From NCBI RefSeq assembly GCF_001995215.1, contig NZ_MUXN01000020.1, forward strand, positions 277,336 through 335,538: a stretch of 58,203 bases of DNA, given 5' to 3'. This stretch comes from Amycolatopsis azurea DSM 43854 (GTDB lineage Bacteria > Actinomycetota > Actinomycetes > Mycobacteriales > Pseudonocardiaceae). A model generated the notes under the pieces. That model was not told the origin of the DNA and ran no database searches. It worked only from the letters and a program-made list of their open reading frames with translations. The position numbers and the translations under genes were made by a program. This document shows positions 57,685 through 58,203 of this stretch, in pieces (the first letter of the stretch is position 1; each line of letters starts with the position of its first letter).

Positions 57685-58203
57685 TGCTGGTCAGCGGCTT
57701 AAGTGATAGCAAAGGTCCCTTGCTATCGCTCGTGGTCCCACGGGCGGCGGCGCGGTCGTGGCTGGCCAACCGGGACTTCCGGCAGAATTCGGCACCCGAT
57801 CGAGTGCTTTGCGCAGTGCTGCAAGTGGGTCGTGAGTGAATTCGGGTCAGGGCCAAGTGTGTCTTAGGCACCTACTGGGGTTCGGCCGCGGTCGGTCGCA
57901 GGCATGGTCCGTGAAGGCCTCCTTCCCTCGGCTGAGCCGAGGGAACTCGACCTTCACACCTTGCGAAGTAGACGGGTAAGCGCAGGTACCGCGTCGGTCA
58001 AGTGGGTCGTGAGTGGCGATTCGGGTTAGAACGATCATTGCCGCTCGCGACCCTGGGGCAAAGCGCCTGAAACGGACACCGAGTGCGGCCTTGGTGTCCC
58101 TTGTGGACAGTTGTGGTCGTGATGGGCCCGTAGCCAGGTCTCCGGCTCGCCGTCCGTGGCTTTCCTGGAGACGTGACAGCAAAGGTCCCTTGCTATCGCT
58201 CGT
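57685..58203. repeat. Mosaic of intergenic palindromes at the window end
   Basis: No gene is seen. GATAGCAA...TTGCTATC (57705-57727) encloses AGGTCCC; the same AGCAAAGGTCCCTTGCTATC word recurs near 58178-58197. 57829-57957 begins GTCGTGAGTG and ends with GTGAAGG...CCTTCAC enclosing CCCTCGGC/GCCGAGGG; it aligns with 47017-47250. 58004-58053 pairs GGGTCGTGAGTGG with CCGCTCGCGACCC using G-U-compatible changes. Confidence 0.8.

Overview
The window looks like a chromosomal core segment from a GC-rich actinobacterium of the order Pseudonocardiales, most likely Amycolatopsis or a close relative. The support is a mycothiol S-conjugate amidase, an F420/FMN-type split-barrel oxidoreductase, ESX-type (type VII) secretion effectors, an actinobacterial GuaB1, a mycobacterial-type LigB ligase, many GTG/TTG starts, several promoters that appear to give leaderless mRNAs, and dense families of long intergenic palindromes. 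No rRNA, tRNA, CRISPR array, transposase, integrase or replication origin was recognised.

The backbone follows the gene order of Mycobacterium tuberculosis Rv1074c to Rv1110, from memory: thiolase (fadA3), cbs, a proline-rich membrane protein region (pra position), metB, greA, a DUF4307 protein, mca, a small membrane protein, a thioredoxin-domain protein, hemolysin III, a cis-prenyltransferase, phoH2, fumC, glpX, xseB/xseA, a lipid-droplet-type protein and ispH. Lineage-specific cargo sits between these anchors.

1-10.5 kb: YedE sulfur-type transporter, DHA2 MFS exporter, thiolase, then cystathionine beta-synthase and cystathionine gamma-synthase/lyase flanking three proline-rich membrane proteins. 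10.5-17.8 kb: a leftward operon for a type VII secreted polymorphic toxin: a YbaB-like protein, an EspC-like protein, a 1335-residue effector ending in a DNA/RNA non-specific nuclease domain, and three tandem YezG-like immunity proteins. 17.9-23.2 kb: hppD divergent from an Lrp regulator, an MBL-fold protein, greA, DUF4307, mca. 23.2-29.2 kb: the Hen1-Pnkp RNA repair pair and a DUF255 protein. 29.3-36.5 kb: a possible ribbon-helix-helix protein, secreted GH28 enzyme, acyl-CoA oxidase, K+ channel, hemolysin III, prenyltransferase, small secreted protein. 36.5-46 kb: a structured leader and phoH2, guaB1, DUF309, old yellow enzyme, two membrane proteins, a pair of small secreted proteins, DNA ligase. 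46-58.2 kb: XRE regulator, repeat mosaic, EamA transporter overlapping a broken SRPBCC gene, TetR, fumC, an FAD reductase, secreted trypsin-like protease with glpX, the xse operon and ispH.

The most unusual material is (a) the toxin operon, whose effector has a possible cysteine-protease-like domain between a long repetitive linker and the nuclease; (b) at least five families of intergenic palindromes, assembled into mosaics at 44.25-44.52, 46.92-47.56 and 57.69-58.20 kb, one of which also matches 25 bases inside a coding gene; (c) an unidentified gene coupled by 4-base overlaps between xseA and xseB; and (d) an SRPBCC gene with a single apparent Trp-to-stop change beside a perfect TetR-type operator.
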